Below are positions 17,408 to 26,911 of a stretch of 64,000 nucleotides of DNA, piece by piece. This DNA is from Deltaproteobacteria bacterium (GTDB lineage Bacteria > Myxococcota_A > Polyangia > Polyangiales > JADJMO01): positions 1-64,000 of the forward strand of contig JACPFM010000032.1 of NCBI GenBank assembly GCA_016182965.1, read 5' to 3'. Below the pieces are notes generated by a model. That model worked only from the letters and a program-made list of their open reading frames with translations, was not told the DNA's origin and made no database searches. Made by a program: the position numbers and the translations under genes. The stretch's first letter is position 1; each line of letters starts with the position of its first letter.

Positions 17408-18796
17408 ATGGTCGTCTACGTCCTGCATCCCGATCTCGACCTGCTCGCCGCGATCGTCGGCAAGATGCGCGCGCGCGGTCTCGAGTCGGTGCACGCCGCC
17501 GAGGCCGAGCCGCTGATCGAGCGCGCCATGAAGGCACCGCCGCAGGTGCTGGTGATCCCGGAGCGCGGAGGCAGCGTCGACGAAGCGGCCGAGCTCGCCT
17601 CGCTGCGCGCCGCGCTCCCCGACGTCCCCGAGATCTACATCCCCAACATCGACGCGACCGACGACGCGTCGATCGCGCGCCTCGTCGACGCGGTCACCAG
17701 CGCGCTCGCCGCCGCGGCGCCGCCCGATCAACCGTCGCCGCACGGCTCCGGCGAGATCCGCGGCGATCTCGCGCAGGTCCCCCTGCCCGATCTGCTCCAG
17801 CTGCTGTCGATGGGGCGCAAGACCGGCACGCTGAGCGTCACCACCTCCAACGCCGCGGGCGAGCTGCGCCTCGCCGACGGCGAGGTGGTCGACGCGATGT
17901 TCCGCCGCGCCGAGGGCATGAAGGCGGTCATCCGCCTGCTCGGCGAGCGCGAGGGTGCCTTCCACTTCGCGCCCGGCACCACGCCGCCGCTGCGTCGCAT
18001 CCGCGATCCGATCCACTCGATCCTCATGGAGGGCACGCGGCAGGTCGACGAGATCCGCCTGCTGCGCGAGCGCCTCGGGCTCTCCAGCCAGTCGCACCTG
18101 ATCGCGCTGCAGGTCGAGGATCCGCGCACCGTCCCGACCAGCGACTCGATCGCGTCCGAGATCGCCGATCTGCTGGCCACGCCGCGCACGCTCGACGATC
18201 TCCTCGACGAGGTCCCGCGCAACGATCTCGACGTGCTCGAGGCGCTGAGCCGGCTCGACGAGCAAGGCAAGCTCCGCCGCCTCCCGATGGGCGATCTGCG
18301 CCCGTCGCTCGCCGGTCCCGAGGGCATGGTCGTCCTGCGCGGCCTCGCGCGTCGCCTGCGCCCGCGCGGCTTCCGCGGCCCGGGTCGCCTCGTGCTCACC
18401 GGCTCGGCGACCAAGATCCGGCTCGCGCGGCAGGCCCTCGCGCGCCTCGCCGAGGCGGTGCCGGGCTCCGACGTCGGCGGCGAGGCGACGACCGATCGTC
18501 TGGTCGAGGCGACGGCGGTGCTGCAGCTCGGCGAGTCGATCGGGCTCGAGATCGTCACCGTCGTCGATCGCCCCGACCTCGCCCCGCTCTACCCGCTGGT
18601 GGCCACCGGCGCGATCGGCATCGTCACCCTCGATCGTCCCTCCCCGGCGCTCGCCGCGATGGTCGAGGAGCTCGAGGTCGCGCTGGTCGACGCGCGCAGC
18701 GTCGGCGAGGACTTCGACGCGGACATCGATCCGGGGAACCCCGCCTCGATCGCCGCCGTGGTTCGCGGCGCCATCGAGGGCATGGGCGCGACCTGA
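17408..18796 (+). CDS. DUF4388 (PATAN-type) regulatory protein with receiver-like N-terminus
   Basis: 462 residues from ATG 17408 (GTG 17405 immediately precedes; GGGGAAAG lies about 8 bases upstream). Residues 1-100 look like a degenerate response-regulator receiver (VVYVLHPDLDLLAAIVGKM). A DUF4388 domain follows (IRGDLAQVPLPDLLQLLSMG then GTLSVTTSNAAGELRLADGE), the module linked to gliding and polarity signalling in Myxococcota and Deinococcus. A winged-helix-like stretch (about 245-300) and a C-terminal domain starting LVLTGSATKIRLARQAL follow; the latter resembles a small-GTPase or receiver fold without a P-loop. Probably a cytoplasmic signalling adaptor. Confidence 0.85.
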   Translation: MVVYVLHPDLDLLAAIVGKMRARGLESVHAAEAEPLIERAMKAPPQVLVIPERGGSVDEAAELASLRAALPDVPEIYIPNIDATDDASIARLVDAVTSALAAAAPPDQPSPHGSGEIRGDLAQVPLPDLLQLLSMGRKTGTLSVTTSNAAGELRLADGEVVDAMFRRAEGMKAVIRLLGEREGAFHFAPGTTPPLRRIRDPIHSILMEGTRQVDEIRLLRERLGLSSQSHLIALQVEDPRTVPTSDSIASEIADLLATPRTLDDLLDEVPRNDLDVLEALSRLDEQGKLRRLPMGDLRPSLAGPEGMVVLRGLARRLRPRGFRGPGRLVLTGSATKIRLARQALARLAEAVPGSDVGGEATTDRLVEATAVLQLGESIGLEIVTVVDRPDLAPLYPLVATGAIGIVTLDRPSPALAAMVEELEVALVDARSVGEDFDADIDPGNPASIAAVVRGAIEGMGAT

Positions 18797-18814
18797 TCGA
18801 CCCGTGAGGGCGAT

Positions 18815-19138
18815 TCAGAGCTCGTAGCGGGCCGCGCGGCTCTTGGCGAACTTCGTCCGCGCGAGCGGCGGCGCGCTCTTCGCGTTCACCAGCAGCGCGT
18901 CGAGCCCGATGCCGAGCGCCTGCGCTAGGCGGTGGGCGACCCAGAGCGAGGGCCCGAGCTCGCCGCGCTCGAGGCGCGCGACGTAATTCGGCGACAGTCC
19001 GGCCTCGGCGGCGAGCTCGGCCTGCGTCCACTCGCGGACCCACCGCGCCGCGCGGATCGCCTCGCCGACGCGCTCGACGAACGCGCGCTGCAGCGCCTCG
19101 GGATCGGGCTGGGCCGCGGCCTTCTTCTTCGCGGCCAC
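18815..19138 (-). CDS. XRE-family helix-turn-helix regulator
   Basis: 107 residues. The central HTH (TQAELAAEAGLSPNYVARLERGELGPSLWVAHRLAQALG, quoted in short: LSPNYVARLERGELGPS) is a clear Cro/C1-type domain; the N-terminus is Lys/Ala-rich. The GTG start directly abuts the TGA of the upstream membrane-protein gene (TGAGTG), so the two are probably translationally coupled. Target genes are unknown; autoregulation of the pair is plausible. Confidence 0.85.
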   Translation of the reverse strand: MAAKKKAAAQPDPEALQRAFVERVGEAIRAARWVREWTQAELAAEAGLSPNYVARLERGELGPSLWVAHRLAQALGIGLDALLVNAKSAPPLARTKFAKSRAARYEL

Positions 19139-20062
19139 TCAGAACAGCCCCTGGATCGAGACGACCGCGCCGTGTGTCTTGCCGGTGCGATCGGTGATGG
19201 CGACGGGCGACACGCCCGTCACGCCGCTCGAGGCGACCTTCTCCTTTTCGACGAGGTCCTCGCGGTGCGGCGTGGTCGCCAGATCGATGATGCCGAGCGT
19301 GACCGGCACCGCGAAGCCGAGGAGGAACGGCCCCTGCCACTCCGTGTCGCCGTCCTTGCCCCAGTCGACGAGCGCCGCCGTGGCGAACGAGACGCCGCGC
19401 AGCGCCGTGTAGACGAGGCCCTTGGTGGTGTCGCCGACGACGAAGCGCGGCAGGCTCGGCACGAAGGTCATGATCGCGCCGTAGGTGATGAGCGACGTGC
19501 GCGAGCCGCCGCCGCGGCACGCGGCCGGATCGGGCTCGCTGCCGTAGGTGCCGTCGGTCCGCCGCACGTATTCGCCACGGCAGTCGTCGCGATCCTGGCC
19601 CCACTGCACGAGGTACATGATGCCGGAGACGCCGCCGCCGACGCCGAAGCCGATCGACGACGCGATGACCGCGGCCTTTCGATCGGGGTCGGGCGCGTAC
19701 TTCGGGCGGATGTCGTAGTAGGGCGGCGGCGGCGCGTAGGGCTGATACGGCGCCATCGTCGGGCACGGCGCGCCGCCCGGGCCGATGAGCGTGGGGCTCC
19801 CGTTGACGACGACGGTCGAGCAGCCGGACGCGGTGACGCTGCCGCCCCCCGCGGTGGGGACGACCACGGTGACGCCGCCGCTGCCCGCGGGCGCGACGAC
19901 GGTCGTGGTCCCCGGCGTACCGGGCGGGGTCGGCGCCGGGAGCGTCGCCGGATCGACGGAGGTCGCGTCGGTCGGACGGTCGTCGGCCCGGGCGGCGGGC
20001 GACGCGGCGGCGACGACCACTATGGCGGAGGCGGCGGCGAGCGAGAGGAAGCGGAGGCTCAT
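19139..20062 (-). CDS. Exported hypothetical protein with two or more hydrophobic segments
   Basis: 307 residues from ATG 20062 with a Sec signal peptide (SLRFLSLAAASAIVVVAAAS, cleavage near ARAD). A Thr/Pro/Val-rich linker with VVAPAGSGGVTVVVPTAGGG and a Tyr/Pro-rich YQPYAPPPPYYD patch follows. The second half has hydrophobic helices (AAVIASSIGFGVGGGVSGIM, FLLGFAVPVTLGIIDLA) and several Cys (CRGEY, AACRGG). The overall plan is seen in many uncharacterised Myxococcota envelope proteins. It starts 158 bases from the divergent peptidase gene; the gap contains an A/T-rich TTTTTT run near 20105. Confidence 0.7.
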   Translation of the reverse strand: MSLRFLSLAAASAIVVVAAASPAARADDRPTDATSVDPATLPAPTPPGTPGTTTVVAPAGSGGVTVVVPTAGGGSVTASGCSTVVVNGSPTLIGPGGAPCPTMAPYQPYAPPPPYYDIRPKYAPDPDRKAAVIASSIGFGVGGGVSGIMYLVQWGQDRDDCRGEYVRRTDGTYGSEPDPAACRGGGSRTSLITYGAIMTFVPSLPRFVVGDTTKGLVYTALRGVSFATAALVDWGKDGDTEWQGPFLLGFAVPVTLGIIDLATTPHREDLVEKEKVASSGVTGVSPVAITDRTGKTHGAVVSIQGLF

Positions 20063-20220
20063 GGCTGCGGAGCGCGGCAGGAACAAGAATCGCGCCAATC
20101 AAGTTTTTTCGCCAGGACGGCGTTGTCGATGGCGACCTGTGACCGTCCGTTCTCGGGCCACCGGCGAACGCCGTCGCGGCTTGTCGACCCCGAACCCCTG
20201 CGCCAGATACACCCATCACC

Positions 20221-21591
20221 GTGACGACGACCCCCTTCGCCGCGCGCCGGCAGCGCCTGCTCGAGTCCATGGGCCCCAAGACCGCGGCGGTGTTCGTCGC
20301 GACGCCCACCGCCATCCGCAACAACGACGTCGAGCACGACTTCCGCCAGGACTCCGACGTCTTCTACCTCACCGGCTTCGACGAGCCCGACACGGTCGTC
20401 GTCCTCACGCCGGCCGCGACGATCAAGGACCCGGCCGCCGATCCGAAGGACAAGGAGCCGAAGCAGCTCTCGCCCAAGCTCACCATGTTCGTGCGGCCGA
20501 AGGATCCGGAGCGCGAGATCTGGGACGGCTTCCGCCACGGCGTCGAGGGCGCGAAGAACGAGTTCGGCGCCGACGTCGCGTTCACGATCGACGAGCTGTC
20601 GCGCCGCCTCCCCGAGCTGCTCGCCGCGCACGACGCGGTCGTCTACCGCTGGGGGAACAAGGCGTTCGACGAGCGCCTGTTCTCGGCCATCGCGCTCGCG
20701 CGTCGCACCGCAGGGCGCAACGGCGCGGCCGCGCCGACCCGCATCCTCGATCCGATCGAGGTCCTCTACGAGCACCGCCTCCGCAAGTCGCCCGAGGAGC
20801 TCGCGGCGATGCGGCGCGCGTGCGCGATCACCGCGGAGGCGCACAAGCGCGCCATGTCGATCGCCGCGCCCGGCCGTCACGAGTTCGAGCTCGAGGCGGT
20901 GATGCTCGAGACGTTCCGCAAGCACGGCTCGGAGCGCCCCGCCTACGGATCGATCGTGGGCAGCGGTCCGAACGCCACGGTGCTGCACTATCGCCGCAAC
21001 GATCGGCAGCTGCAGGACGGCGATCTCGTGCTGATCGATGCCGGCTGCGAGTACGGCTACTACGCGAGCGACGTCACCCGCACGTTCCCCGCGAACGGCA
21101 GGTTCAGCGACGTGCAGCGCGCGATCTACGAGCTGGTGCTCGAGGCGCAGCTCGCCGCGATCGAGATGGTCAAGCCCGGTGTGACACAAGGTGACATCCA
21201 CCAGAGAGCTTGCGCGGTGCTCACCGCCGGTCTGGTCCAGCTGGGCGTCCTAGAAGGAGACGTCGACGAGCTGCTGAAGAAAGAAGCCTACAAGCCGTTC
21301 TACATGCACAAGACCGGGCACTGGCTCGGCATGGACGTGCACGATGTCGGCGCGTACTTCGTGCCCACCGCGGACGGAAAGATGGCGCAGCGTCCTCTCG
21401 AACCCGGTATGGTGATCACCATCGAACCCGGTCTCTATTTCGGCATCGGAGCCGAGAAGGCACCGGAGCGCTTCCGCGGTATCGGCGTGCGAATCGAAGA
21501 CGACATCCTCGTCACCGACAGCGGCCACGAGAATCTCACGTCGAGCATCCCGAAGACCGTCGAGGAGGTCGAGCGCGCCTGCGCGGAGTAG
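20221..21591 (+). CDS. pepP: Xaa-Pro aminopeptidase (M24B)
   Basis: 456 residues from GTG 20221. The N-terminal aminopeptidase-P domain (DFRQDSDVFYLTGFDEPD) precedes a pita-bread M24 domain with all metal ligands visible: two Asp in LIDAGCEYGYYASDVTRTFP, His in HKTGHWLGMDVHDVG, Glu in VITIEPGLYF and Glu in GVRIEDDILVT. Removes N-terminal residues preceding proline from peptides in the cytoplasm, with two divalent metals. The length is usual for PepP. The next gene starts 14 bases later with its own GAGGGGG ribosome-binding site. Confidence 0.95.
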   Translation: MTTTPFAARRQRLLESMGPKTAAVFVATPTAIRNNDVEHDFRQDSDVFYLTGFDEPDTVVVLTPAATIKDPAADPKDKEPKQLSPKLTMFVRPKDPEREIWDGFRHGVEGAKNEFGADVAFTIDELSRRLPELLAAHDAVVYRWGNKAFDERLFSAIALARRTAGRNGAAAPTRILDPIEVLYEHRLRKSPEELAAMRRACAITAEAHKRAMSIAAPGRHEFELEAVMLETFRKHGSERPAYGSIVGSGPNATVLHYRRNDRQLQDGDLVLIDAGCEYGYYASDVTRTFPANGRFSDVQRAIYELVLEAQLAAIEMVKPGVTQGDIHQRACAVLTAGLVQLGVLEGDVDELLKKEAYKPFYMHKTGHWLGMDVHDVGAYFVPTADGKMAQRPLEPGMVITIEPGLYFGIGAEKAPERFRGIGVRIEDDILVTDSGHENLTSSIPKTVEEVERACAE

Positions 21592-21605
21592 AGGGGGCAG
21601 CAAGC

Positions 21606-22214
21606 ATGGGGGCAATCGAACAGCGCGCCGCAGCGAGGGCGTCGCAGTCCTCGCAGACGATCACGCTCTCCGATCGCGTGCGCGCCCGCGCGCTGGCGGG
21701 CGTTCGCGAAGCCACGCGCGAGCTCCACGGCGCCGCGGCCGTCGACCACGTGCTGTCACAGCTGTCGGACGAGCAGCGCGCGAGCATCGCGTTCGAGCGC
21801 GAGTGGGTCCCGGTCGAGCTGCTCGAGGCGTGGGTCGCGGCGCTGTGGGACGGCCCGCTCGGCCAAGACCCGGTGGCCTTCCGCCGCTGCGTCGACCGCG
21901 GCCTCGATCACGGGTTCGGCCGCGTGAAGAAGACGTTGCTCGCCATCGCCACCCCGCACGGCATCGTCCGCCGCGCGTCGGAGCTGTGGCGCGGCGACTT
22001 CACCGACGGTCGCCTCGTCGCCTTCTCCACCTCCCCGACGTCGGCGACGCTGACGCTCCACGAGCACTGCTCGCTCTCGTCGCCGCTGATGCGCGAGCTC
22101 ACGGCCGAGAGCTTCCGCTACGTCGTCCAGCTCGCAGGCGCGCGCAACGCGGTCGAACGCCACGAGGGCGCGATCGGCGCGCCGCTGGTGGTGCACGTCT
22201 CCTGGTCGGGCTGA
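21606..22214 (+). CDS. Hypothetical protein, possibly TIGR02265/DUF2378-type
   Basis: 202 residues from ATG 21606, with GAGGGGG upstream. No signal or membrane segment. Size, position of the RGLDHGFGRVKKTLLAIATP block, and a closing strand region ending in APLVVHVSWSG recall the Myxococcales-specific paralogous family TIGR02265/DUF2378 (about 190 residues, function unknown); the match is from memory and weak. Follows pepP closely and may be co-transcribed. Confidence 0.65.
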   Translation: MGAIEQRAAARASQSSQTITLSDRVRARALAGVREATRELHGAAAVDHVLSQLSDEQRASIAFEREWVPVELLEAWVAALWDGPLGQDPVAFRRCVDRGLDHGFGRVKKTLLAIATPHGIVRRASELWRGDFTDGRLVAFSTSPTSATLTLHEHCSLSSPLMRELTAESFRYVVQLAGARNAVERHEGAIGAPLVVHVSWSG

Positions 22215-22349
22215 GCGCCCGCGATAGACTCGGCGCGATCGACGCGGCGGCTCACTTCCAGCCGCCGAGACCGAGCCACAGCTGGAACGACGTCAGCGCA
22301 CCCTTGATCTCGACCGAGTCGGTATCGCGGGCGAGGCTCGGCGCGCCTC

Positions 22350-22892
22350 TCAACCGGTCGTCGACGGACGACGGTCGACCTCGTCCGGCTGAGGGGCCGG
22401 GAGCGTGCCTTCGATCGGCTGCTCGATCTGCCGTCGACGGGCCCGCCGCGCGAGGTAGCGCGCGTGGATCGGCTTGGCGATCCAGTAGGCGACCACCCCG
22501 CAGAGCGGCGCGAACAGCAGGCCGCCGACCCACCAGGCGAGCAGCGCGTGGCGGGCCGCGTCGATCTTGTCGCCGGCGGTCACGCCCCACACCGGCGAGG
22601 GTCGGCGGAGGATGAACGAGCCGATCCGGACCTCGATCACCGCGGCGGCGACCCACAGCGGACCGACGAACAGGTGGCACGAGAGCCAGGCGGTCAGCTT
22701 GCTGCACCGGACCAGCCACGCGCCCCCGAGGGCGCTGAAGGACCGCAGCCCGAGCACCGGCGGAACGGGCGACGCGCTGACCGCCGTCCCCACGGCGACC
22801 GCCAGGGCGAACTTCGCGGGGTCGGTGGCCTCCTCGAGCGCCATGCGCCACAGGTAGCGGAGGCGATCGATGCGGCGCCGGATCCAGCTCAC
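22350..22892 (-). CDS. DUF2062-type membrane protein
   Basis: 180 residues from GTG 22892, whose GTGA overlaps the TGA stop of the upstream VWA protein gene. FALAVAVGTAVSASPVPPVLGLRSF and LSCHLFVGPLWVAAAVIEV are typical of DUF2062 inner-membrane proteins, followed by a further membrane segment (LLAWWVGGLLFAPLCGVVAYW) and a charged cytoplasmic tail. Function unknown. The overlap indicates coupled expression with the VWA protein. Confidence 0.75.
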   Translation of the reverse strand: MSWIRRRIDRLRYLWRMALEEATDPAKFALAVAVGTAVSASPVPPVLGLRSFSALGGAWLVRCSKLTAWLSCHLFVGPLWVAAAVIEVRIGSFILRRPSPVWGVTAGDKIDAARHALLAWWVGGLLFAPLCGVVAYWIAKPIHARYLARRARRRQIEQPIEGTLPAPQPDEVDRRPSTTG

Positions 22893-25800
22893 GAGCCGTC
22901 CTTCTTCTCGCGGCGCTTGCGCGCGAGATCCGCCAGCGAAGACGCGCCGGCCTCGGCCTTCGGTTCGGCGGGCCTCGCCGGTCGCTCGGCCTTGACGATC
23001 ACCGGCGCCGCATTTTGCTTGTGCGCCTTCTCTTCTCTTCGCTTCTGCGCGATCGCCGCGGCCAGCCCGGCCGCCTGACGCGCCGGCTCGGCGGGACGGG
23101 TCGCGATCGGACCTTGCGCGGCGAGATCGACGTCGAGTCGAGGCTGCGCCTTCGGGAGCGCGACCTGCACGACCTTCGCATCGGTGACGGTGATCTGCTT
23201 CTCGGCGCGCGCGGTCTTGCTCTCGGCGCGCGCGGCCACGAGGCGCGACGGCGCCGACCAGACCCACGCGAAGGCGCGCTCGATCGGCCGCGGGACGCCG
23301 AGGCGCCGCGAGGCGACGCCGAGGAGCATCAGCGCGAGCGCGAGCGGCAACAGCCAGGGTGCGAGCGGCAAGGTCGTCGGCCGGAGGCCGGTGCGACGCG
23401 TGAACACGTCGGCGAGCGACCCGTCGACGGTGCCGCCGGTCAGCTCGGCGATGCGCTCGAGCGCGCGGCGATCGCTCCCGGTCGGGCGCAGCTCGTCGGC
23501 GCGCGACAAGAGCGCGGCCGCGAGGCCTGCCGACTGTGTGCCCTGCCCGCTGTCGCCGACGTCGGTCGCGCGCACGACGTACGCGCCGGGCGCGGAGATC
23601 GGGAGATCGGTGACGTAGGTGCCGCCCGGTCCGGGGAGCAGCTCGACGTCGCGCGCGATGCCGTCGGGACCTTCGACGTGCGCGCGCAGATGGAGCAACC
23701 CGCTGGCCCCCGAGAGCCCCGACGGCTCGGCGGTCACGTGCAACACGCCGTCCTTCGCCGTCGCGTCGAGGCGCACGCGCGCCTCGTCGGACTTGCGACC
23801 GAGCTCGCGCGCGAGCTGCACGATGAGCTGCGCGGCGCCCGGCCATTTGATGAACCCACCGGCCCACTGATCGGTGAAGTCGCTGGTCCAGGCGCCGACG
23901 TGCCCGAGGCCGATCGGCCACAGCGACAGCACCGGATCGCCCTCGACGCCGTCGAGCACCAGCTGCGCGCGCGGCTTCGGCTGCGTGACCACGTAGCCGC
24001 GCAGCGGCGGCGCGGTGTTGAACGGCAGCCCCTTGATCGCCGGGCTCGAGGTGCGGACGTGCGGGACGAACTCCTCCTCCTTGATCGAGGAGCGCGCGGC
24101 GAGGATGGTCTCCTGCGCGAAGACGGCCGGGAGCTTGCGCGCGTCGGTGATCAGGTAGAAGCGACCGCCGCCGAGCTTGGCCATCTGCTCGAGCGCCGGC
24201 ACGTCGGGTCCGTCGCCGAGCGCGATCACGCTGGTGGTGATCCCCATCGACGTCGCCTTCTTCACCAGGTTGGGCGCGTCGTAGCGCTCCTCGGCGTCGG
24301 CGCCGTCGGAGAACAGCAGCATGTGGCGCAGGTTCTCCTTCTCGCGCGAGAGGACCTTGTAGCCCTCGCGGAGGCTCAGATCGATGAAGATGCCGCCGCC
24401 GCCGGGGCCGACCGATCGGATCTTCTTGCCGGCGTCGGGCGGCACCGGGCCGAGCGGGATGGTCTCGCGCACCGAGGTGTCGACGTGCCACACGCCGAGC
24501 TTGTCGCCCGGCCCGAGGAGCGCCGCCGCGCGCGCGGCCGCCTCGTTCGCGAGATCGATCTTCATGATGTTGCCCTCGACGCGGGCGGCCATCGACCCGG
24601 AGTAGTCGATGACGATCAGCTCGGTGAGGGCGGAGCGACGGCGCTCCTTGGTGAGATCGAAGGTGACCGGCGAGATCTCCTCGATCGGCGTGCGGGCGTA
24701 GCCGCCCGGCCCCATCGACGAGTCGCTGCCGAGGAGCAGGAGGCCGCCGCCGAAGTCCTTCACGTACTTGGCGAGCGCGTCCATCTGCGACGGGATCAGG
24801 TCCTTCGCCGGGATGTCGGCGAGCACCACCAGATCGAACGCGGCGAGCTCGGCGAGCTCGGTGGGCACGCCGAAGCGCCCGCGCACCACCACGCGGTACC
24901 CCTCCGCCTCGAGCGCGCTCCTCAGCGGGCCGGCCCTGCTCTCGTCCTTCTGCAGCACCAGCACCGTCGAGGGGCCGCGCACGCGCACGAACGTGGTGGC
25001 CTCGTTGTCCTCGGCGCTCGCGTCGATCGTGGCGTCGAGCGGGCGCACGTGCACGTCGTAGCGGTGGAGGCCCGGCTCCGGCGGCTTGTCCTTGAAGCGG
25101 ATGACGTCCTCGCCGGAGGCGACCTTGGTGAGGAACGTCTTCACGTGCACGCCGTCGCGGCTGACCTTCACCTCGACGTCGACGGTGCGGCCGGCGGCGG
25201 CGTTCGGGCGGGGCGGCGTGTGCACCACCGCGCGGACCTCGATCGTCTCGCCCTCGTCGGCGAGCGTCGGACCGCGCGCGGCCACCACGCGCACGTCGGG
25301 GAGCACCTGCTGGTTCCACACGACCACGTCGACCGGTACGCCGAGCGCGCGCGCGCGGGCCGCGGCGGCGAGGGCGTCGCCGCGGTTGGCGACGCCGTCG
25401 CTCACGACGAGGACCCGGCCGCCGCCGCCGGCGAGCACCTCGTCGACGGCGCGGCGGATGCCCGCCTCGAGATCGGTGGCGTCACGTCCGATGGTGGGCT
25501 CGACGATCGGCTGGCCCTCGCCCTTCGCGTGCAGCGGCTGCGCGAGGGCGGCGCTCGCCCCGAAGCGCACGAGACCGAGGCGATCGTCGCGGAGCATCTT
25601 CTGCTCGGAGGAGAGCAGCTGCTCGACGAGCGAGCGCTCGGCTTCGGGCACGAGATCGATCGAGCGTGATCGATCGGCGGCGACCACCACGGTCATGCGA
25701 TCGGCCGGGCGCACCAGCTCGACCTCCGCCGCCGCGAGCACGGCGCACAGCAGCGCGAGCCACGCGAGCAGCGACGACGCGATGCGGCGCGACCGCGAGA

Positions 25801-25909
25801 GCGCGAGGTCGGTGCGGAGCAGGCGAAAGGCCACGACGAGCGCGACCAGCAGCCCGATCGCAAGGACGATCGGGTGACCGGCGGCGATCGAGTAGGAGGG
25901 CGCCTTCAC
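22889..25909 (-). CDS. Membrane VWA / glutamine-amidotransferase-like protein (BatA-like)
   Basis: 1006 residues from GTG 25909, just before the first membrane helix (VLAIGLLVALVVAFRLL); another GTG exists at 25948. A second helix (SLLAWLALLCAVLAAAEVEL) follows, then a first VWA-like segment (VVVAADRSRSID), an Ig-like region, a class-I-glutaminase-like flavodoxin fold (VLVLQKDESRAGPLR, GGGLLLLGSDSSMGPGGY) and a full VWA domain with MIDAS DYSGSM near residue 440. A C-terminal helix (LAPWLLPLALALMLLGVA) precedes a long basic tail. The layout matches uncharacterised BatA-related aerotolerance-type proteins. It is the downstream partner of the other VWA gene at 26912. Confidence 0.85.
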   Translation of the reverse strand: MKAPSYSIAAGHPIVLAIGLLVALVVAFRLLRTDLALSRSRRIASSLLAWLALLCAVLAAAEVELVRPADRMTVVVAADRSRSIDLVPEAERSLVEQLLSSEQKMLRDDRLGLVRFGASAALAQPLHAKGEGQPIVEPTIGRDATDLEAGIRRAVDEVLAGGGGRVLVVSDGVANRGDALAAAARARALGVPVDVVVWNQQVLPDVRVVAARGPTLADEGETIEVRAVVHTPPRPNAAAGRTVDVEVKVSRDGVHVKTFLTKVASGEDVIRFKDKPPEPGLHRYDVHVRPLDATIDASAEDNEATTFVRVRGPSTVLVLQKDESRAGPLRSALEAEGYRVVVRGRFGVPTELAELAAFDLVVLADIPAKDLIPSQMDALAKYVKDFGGGLLLLGSDSSMGPGGYARTPIEEISPVTFDLTKERRRSALTELIVIDYSGSMAARVEGNIMKIDLANEAAARAAALLGPGDKLGVWHVDTSVRETIPLGPVPPDAGKKIRSVGPGGGGIFIDLSLREGYKVLSREKENLRHMLLFSDGADAEERYDAPNLVKKATSMGITTSVIALGDGPDVPALEQMAKLGGGRFYLITDARKLPAVFAQETILAARSSIKEEEFVPHVRTSSPAIKGLPFNTAPPLRGYVVTQPKPRAQLVLDGVEGDPVLSLWPIGLGHVGAWTSDFTDQWAGGFIKWPGAAQLIVQLARELGRKSDEARVRLDATAKDGVLHVTAEPSGLSGASGLLHLRAHVEGPDGIARDVELLPGPGGTYVTDLPISAPGAYVVRATDVGDSGQGTQSAGLAAALLSRADELRPTGSDRRALERIAELTGGTVDGSLADVFTRRTGLRPTTLPLAPWLLPLALALMLLGVASRRLGVPRPIERAFAWVWSAPSRLVAARAESKTARAEKQITVTDAKVVQVALPKAQPRLDVDLAAQGPIATRPAEPARQAAGLAAAIAQKRREEKAHKQNAAPVIVKAERPARPAEPKAEAGASSLADLARKRREKKDGS

Positions 25910-25982
25910 GGGAGCGCCCAAGCTAGCGCGGGGGCGCGCGAGACGCACGACGCCTGCGGGTCATGCGCTCGCGCGCGCCGGA

Positions 25983-26396
25983 TCAGAAGAACGAGTCGCG
26001 CGGGAAGTCGGAGTCGATGTTCAGGTTGCTCCCGCTCGCGATGACGAACGACGGGATGGGGAGCGAGGTGGACAGCGGGTTGTGCGCGGCGTCGACCATC
26101 TCGATCCGCGCGGAGTACCGCCCCGGCGCGAGCTCGAAGCGCGCGGAGAACGCGCGGCAGTCGACGAACGTCGTCTGGATCGGCGCGCCGGCGACGTCGT
26201 ACAGATCGATGCGCGCGTCGGCGACGCCGAACGCGTCGCACGCGGCCGGATCGAAGCTGGCGTCGATCGACCAACGGAGCGTGACCGCGCCGGGCCCGGC
26301 GGGGACGACGGCGACCCCCGCCTCGCCTTCGACGAAACAACCGGACATCGCGGCGCCCAGGGCGAGCGCGGCGACCACCATGAGGCGTCGCAACAT
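25983..26396 (-). CDS. Small hypothetical lipoprotein
   Basis: 137 residues from ATG 26396 with GGAGGG about 10 bases upstream. LVALALGAAMSGC-like signal (MSGC lipobox, Cys20). The mature part has an Ig-like feel (VTLRWSIDASFDPAACDAFG, PGRYSARIEMVDAA) with two Cys probably forming a disulfide. No family recognised. Lies between the two VWA genes. Confidence 0.7.
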   Translation of the reverse strand: MLRRLMVVAALALGAAMSGCFVEGEAGVAVVPAGPGAVTLRWSIDASFDPAACDAFGVADARIDLYDVAGAPIQTTFVDCRAFSARFELAPGRYSARIEMVDAAHNPLSTSLPIPSFVIASGSNLNIDSDFPRDSFF

Positions 26397-26447
26397 GATC
26401 CAATCCCTCCTCGCGCGCGCGGCGCGATGATCAGAGCCGCTCGAGAC

Positions 26448-26816
26448 TCAGCGTGGAGCGGGCAGCGGCGGGCGCGTGTATCCGGGGCCGTAGCCCGGCC
26501 CGCCGCCGTAGCCGCGCGGGTACGGATACGCGGGCGGAGCCTGGTGCACGTACGGACGGTAGCGCTGCAGCTCGGGCGGCTCGTGGCGGAAGTACGCCCA
26601 GCCGCGCGGCGACTGGTACCACCAATGATCGTCGTACCAGTAGGTCGTATAGCCGCGGTAATAGCCGCGCGGCGCGTGGTAGATGGTCGGCGGCGGCGGG
26701 GTGCTCGCGTATACGTACGCATCGGCGGCGGGTGGGTACGAGCGCACCGTGCACGCGCTGCCGAACAAGGCCGTCACGACCACCGCGAGGGCGCCGAGTG
26801 TGCGCGAGATGGACAT
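26448..26816 (-). CDS. Tyr/Pro/Gly-rich small lipoprotein
   Basis: 122 residues from ATG 26816 (MSISRTLGALAVVVTALFGSAC), lipobox GSAC. The mature part is dominated by Tyr, Pro, Trp and Gly (GYYRGYTTYWYDDHWWYQ), resembling YXWGXW-type envelope lipoproteins of unknown function. The frame is open far upstream through the VWA gene but that is a shadow. Sits 51 bases upstream of the 137-residue lipoprotein gene. Confidence 0.75.
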   Translation of the reverse strand: MSISRTLGALAVVVTALFGSACTVRSYPPAADAYVYASTPPPPTIYHAPRGYYRGYTTYWYDDHWWYQSPRGWAYFRHEPPELQRYRPYVHQAPPAYPYPRGYGGGPGYGPGYTRPPLPAPR

Positions 26817-26911
26817 CGCGCTTCGATCAAGCAACGGCGACGCCAGCCGGTCGCGACGAAGTCGCGCAACGAGAGGACGAAGTGCCCAAGGCCGCGCAGC
26901 GAGAGGACGAC

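Noticed and set aside
22252..22360. Coding-like tail (DSVEIKGALTSFQLWLGLGGWK split across another frame) downstream of the DUF2062 gene
   Set aside because: No start codon or upstream coherent sequence in that frame; a frameshifted tail of the DUF2062 gene cannot be shown.
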